Source of the DNA: an uncultured Nostocoides sp.
GTDB taxonomy: Bacteria; Actinomycetota; Actinomycetes; Actinomycetales; Dermatophilaceae
NCBI GenBank assembly: GCA_936931335.1
Contig: CAKZIH010000044.1
Location: 1-8,754 of the forward strand
Length of the DNA stretch: 8,754 bases
Direction of reading: 5' to 3'
Positions 6,574 to 8,754 of the stretch are shown here, piece after piece. The notes under the pieces are model-generated. The model searched no databases, had not been told where the DNA came from, and was given only the letters and a program-made list of their open reading frames with translations. The position numbers and the translations under genes were made by a program. Position 1 is the stretch's first letter. Each line of letters opens with the position of its first letter.

Positions 6574-7403
6574 ATCCGGCGCTGGGTTCGCGCCGCCGGT
6601 GGCTGCTGTCGCTCATAGGTGCGCTGGTGGCGCTCTTCTTCCTCGCGCCATACCTGATCATGGTGCTCAACTCGTTGCGTACCTCAAGCGATGTGAAGGC
6701 CACTCCCCCGTCGCTGCTGCCGCGGGTATGGCAGTGGGACACCTACGCCCAGGTGCTCGGCGACGCCCGCTTCCTGAACTGGCTCAAGACCTCCCTGCTG
6801 GTCGCCGGGGCGTCCACGCTCCTGGTCATCGCCATCGCCATTCCGGCCGCCTATATGACTGCGCGACACCGGTTCCCGGGCCGCGGGGCCTTCCTGGTGA
6901 TGGTGCTGGTCACCCAGATGTTCGCGCCCACGGCGCTGGTCGTCGGTCTCTACCGGGAGTTCTTCGAACTCACGCTGATCAACACCTATGCCGCCCTGAT
7001 CCTCACGAATGCCGCCTTCAACCTGGCGTTCGCGATCTGGATCCTGCATGGCTTCTTCGCCTCCATCCCCTTGGAGGTGGAGGAGGCGGCCGTGCTCGAC
7101 GGGGTGAGCCGGTGGCAGTCCCTGGGCCGGATCATGCTGCCGCTGACCCTGCCCGGCCTGGTGACCGCCACGATCTTCACCTTCATCGCCGCGTGGAACG
7201 AGTATGTCGTGGCCCTCACCCTGATGATCGACGACGACAAGAAGCCGCTCACGGTCGGTATGCGGTCTTATGTCACCGGCTATGAGCAGCACTGGGATCA
7301 GCTCTTTGCGGCCTCGGTGATCTCGGTGGTCCCCGTGGTCATCCTCTTCGCCGTCATCGAGAAGCACCTGGTGGGTGGGCTCACCGCGGGCAGCGTGAAG
7401 TGA
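6570..7403 (+). CDS. Sugar ABC transporter permease (MalG-like, second subunit)
   Basis: This is a 277-residue partner permease of the CUT1 type with six predicted helices; the first is at about 11-34. The EAA loop is EEAAVLDGVSRWQSLGRIML (171-190), followed by PLTLPG. The C-terminus GLTAGSVK is typical of MalG-like subunits (GLTAGAVKG). The GTG at 6570 overlaps the previous stop codon (GTGA) and has AGAGGAG at 6558-6564, five bases upstream, so translation is probably coupled. The subunit pairs with the preceding permease to form the membrane channel. Its stop codon in turn overlaps the GTG of the nagA-like gene. Confidence 0.94.
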   Translation: MNPALGSRRRWLLSLIGALVALFFLAPYLIMVLNSLRTSSDVKATPPSLLPRVWQWDTYAQVLGDARFLNWLKTSLLVAGASTLLVIAIAIPAAYMTARHRFPGRGAFLVMVLVTQMFAPTALVVGLYREFFELTLINTYAALILTNAAFNLAFAIWILHGFFASIPLEVEEAAVLDGVSRWQSLGRIMLPLTLPGLVTATIFTFIAAWNEYVVALTLMIDDDKKPLTVGMRSYVTGYEQHWDQLFAASVISVVPVVILFAVIEKHLVGGLTAGSVK

Positions 7404-8401
7404 CCGGTGCAGTTGCCGAGGTCTCCCCCGGCGTGGATGAGCTGATCGACCTGCACTGCCATGGCGCCGTGGGGGTCGAGTTCGGCGCGGACACCGACGC
7501 CAATCGGCGTGCCGCGGCACATCACCGCGGGCAGGGCTCACGCCTCGTGGCGAGCTTGGTGAGCGCACCGGCCGAGGTGTTGGTTGCCCAGGTCTCCGGC
7601 TTGGCGCCGCTGGTCATGGACGGCACCCTGCTCGGCATCCACCTGGAGGGCCCCTTCCTCTCCCCCGCGCGTCGCGGAGCCCACGACCCAAAAGCCCTGC
7701 GCGACCCGGACCCCGAGCTGGTGGAGCGCCTGACGCACGCGGCCGAGTCCGCCGGTGCGCCCGGGGCGATTCGCCATTGGACGTTCGCACCCGAGCGAGA
7801 CGGGGCAGACCGCTTCATCGCCGCGTTGGCGCGCCACCACATTCGGCCGGCGATCGGGCATACCGACGCGGACGCGGCGACGGTGAGCGCCGCGGTGGAC
7901 GCGATCACCGAGGCAACCGGGGCGCCGGCACTGTTCACCCACCTCTTCAACGGTATGCCGCCCATGCACCACCGTGCCGGTGGGCCGGTGGCCGCGGCGC
8001 TGGCGGCCGCGGGTCGCGGCGCGGCGATCGTGGAAGTGATCGCCGATGGCACCCATGTCGCCGCCGAGGTCGTGGCAATGGTCTTCGACACCTTGGGTGC
8101 CGAGCGCATCGCGTTGGTCTCGGATGCCATGGCGGCGACCGGCCTGGGCGATGGCGAGTACCGCCTCGGCGGGCTGGAGGTCGATGTCGCCCAGGGGGTG
8201 GCCCGATTGCGGTCCACCGGATCCATCGCGGGCAGCACCGCCACCCTTGCCGACTGTGTGCGCTGGTGCGTCGAGGTGGCCGGGATCGACCCGCAGGAAG
8301 CCCGCCGTGCGGCGCGGGAGACGCCCCGCGCAGTGCTCAATGGGACCGGTGTGACGGGCGATACCGATGGTAAGATGCCGCCCGGTCGGGGTTCGTGCTG
8401 A
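7400..8401 (+). CDS. nagA: N-acetylglucosamine-6-phosphate deacetylase-like amidohydrolase, barrel-only form
   Basis: This 333-residue protein belongs to the NagA family of cytoplasmic metal-dependent amidohydrolases, which convert GlcNAc-6-phosphate to glucosamine-6-phosphate and acetate. Landmarks are in family order: IDLHCHG (His19, His21), the metal-binding Glu83 in GIHLEGPF, His154 in IGHTDADA, His181 in THLFNGMPPMHHRAGG, His219 in IADGTHV and the catalytic Asp242 in LVSDAMAATG, then SIAGSTATLADCVRW. The active site appears complete. It is shorter than the usual 380-400 residues. The barrel begins at residue 14 without the N-terminal beta-sandwich segment, and after ARETPRAVLNG (305-315) only an 18-residue tail remains instead of the PG-x-x-AD-type C-terminal strand. 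The GTG at 7400 overlaps the permease stop (GTGA), indicating coupling; no strong Shine-Dalgarno is seen. The location suggests action on the imported sugar. A related aminosugar-phosphate deacetylase activity is possible. Confidence 0.85.
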   Translation: MTGAVAEVSPGVDELIDLHCHGAVGVEFGADTDANRRAAAHHRGQGSRLVASLVSAPAEVLVAQVSGLAPLVMDGTLLGIHLEGPFLSPARRGAHDPKALRDPDPELVERLTHAAESAGAPGAIRHWTFAPERDGADRFIAALARHHIRPAIGHTDADAATVSAAVDAITEATGAPALFTHLFNGMPPMHHRAGGPVAAALAAAGRGAAIVEVIADGTHVAAEVVAMVFDTLGAERIALVSDAMAATGLGDGEYRLGGLEVDVAQGVARLRSTGSIAGSTATLADCVRWCVEVAGIDPQEARRAARETPRAVLNGTGVTGDTDGKMPPGRGSC

Positions 8402-8425
8402 TCCGCAAACCCGGTCCGTCGTTGC

Positions 8426-8441
8426 TCCACCGTCCGGTGGA
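8426..8441. terminator. Small hairpin after the nagA-like gene, possible weak terminator
   Basis: TCCACCG (8426-8432) and CGGTGGA (8435-8441) form a compact stem in the 62-base gap before the next gene. An alternative pairing uses CGGTCC (8412-8417) with GGACCG (8439-8444). No T run follows, and the stem ends only six bases before the next ribosome binding site. It could therefore affect either termination or translation of the next gene. Confidence 0.3.
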
Positions 8442-8463
8442 CCGCAGAGGGGAAGCACCGCAT

Positions 8464-8754
8464 ATGACCGATCACGCCAAGCAGGGCCGCGCCCCGCGCG
8501 CCGGCCGTCGCTCCGCCCTAGTGCCCGGTGCCGCCATGACTGTCCTGGCCGCGCTGACGCTCGCCCCGGCCGCCGCTGCGGTGGGCACGGAGCCGATTGT
8601 CTCGGCCATCGCCCATGCGACCGGCACGGAGACCGGGACCCCCACGGACCCGCCGACGACGACGTTCACCTCGCCGCCGCCCACCACGACGGAGCCCCCG
8701 AGCCCCACCTTCACCCCGCCGACCACTACGTCGACGACCTACGAGCCGCCGACC
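8464..8754 (+). CDS. Exported Thr/Pro-rich protein of unknown function, N-terminal part (cut by window edge)
   Basis: The first 97 codons are visible with no stop before the right edge. The ATG at 8464 has AGGGGAA (8448-8454) nine bases upstream. Residues 1-16 are basic and end in a twin arginine (GRRSAL, 14-19). A hydrophobic, Ala-rich stretch follows to about residue 40 (MTVLAALTLAPAAAA, 25-39), consistent with a Sec or weak Tat signal peptide cleaved near AAA-VG. After a short segment the sequence becomes almost entirely Thr, Pro, Ser and Glu with repeated PPTTT-like units from about residue 63 to the edge. This is typical of extracellular linkers or wall-spanning regions that may be O-mannosylated. 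No catalytic domain is in view. It could be a secreted hydrolase, a wall-anchored protein or a small mucin-like protein. It is on the operon strand, 62 bases after the nagA-like gene. Confidence 0.75.
   Translation, partial: MTDHAKQGRAPRAGRRSALVPGAAMTVLAALTLAPAAAAVGTEPIVSAIAHATGTETGTPTDPPTTTFTSPPPTTTEPPSPTFTPPTTTSTTYEPPT

Noticed and set aside
7522..8475. Minus-strand open frames of more than 300 codons opposite the nagA-like gene
   Set aside because: The plus strand carries all NagA motifs in order; the opposite frames have low-complexity Arg/Ala/Ser content and no family signature.
1..8754. CRISPR arrays, insertion sequences, prophage or toxin-antitoxin modules
   Set aside because: I saw no regularly spaced direct repeats, transposase or integrase motifs, or small paired genes of these types; the tRNA genes show no flanking integrase or duplicated 3' ends.

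Overview
The window looks like chromosome of a high-GC Actinomycetota, probably a Micrococcales-type actinobacterium. The evidence is strong G/C bias at third codon positions, frequent GTG starts, two adjacent clpP genes behind tig, and a sugar ABC operon with no ATPase gene of its own. I cannot name the genus from sequence alone. There is no gene-free stretch longer than about 175 bases.

The left half (1-3717) is read on the minus strand. In transcription order it holds tig (trigger factor), an MFS transporter, clpP1, and the first 48 codons of clpP2, which runs off the left edge. This is the conserved actinobacterial protein-quality-control block tig-clpP1-clpP2(-clpX), with a transporter inserted between tig and clpP1. 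tig has a recognisable promoter (3810-3838). clpP1 has a possible promoter ending almost at its ATG.

The centre (3890-4148) carries two oppositely oriented tRNA genes, tRNA-Pro(TGG) on minus and tRNA-Gly(TCC) on plus. They mark the divergence point between the two halves.

The right half (4301-8754) is read on the plus strand. It holds a lipoprotein sugar-binding protein, two CUT1-type permeases and a NagA-like N-acetylglucosamine-6-phosphate deacetylase. The last three genes are tightly packed, with GTGA overlaps at two junctions. The set suggests uptake and first-step catabolism of an amino sugar such as GlcNAc or chitobiose. The nagA-like protein is unusual: it is essentially only the catalytic barrel, without the flanking beta-sandwich domain. 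The final, cut-off gene encodes an exported Thr/Pro-rich protein of unknown function.

The most unusual signal is a short word rather than a gene. GTATGCCG or its complement occurs ten times by hand count, scattered over both strands, inside genes and between them. It also forms the ends of two long, perfect inverted repeats (2234-2272 and 5650-5691). The second contains the probable start codon of the first permease. The pattern resembles DNA-uptake-sequence systems of Proteobacteria, but that comparison is only an inference.
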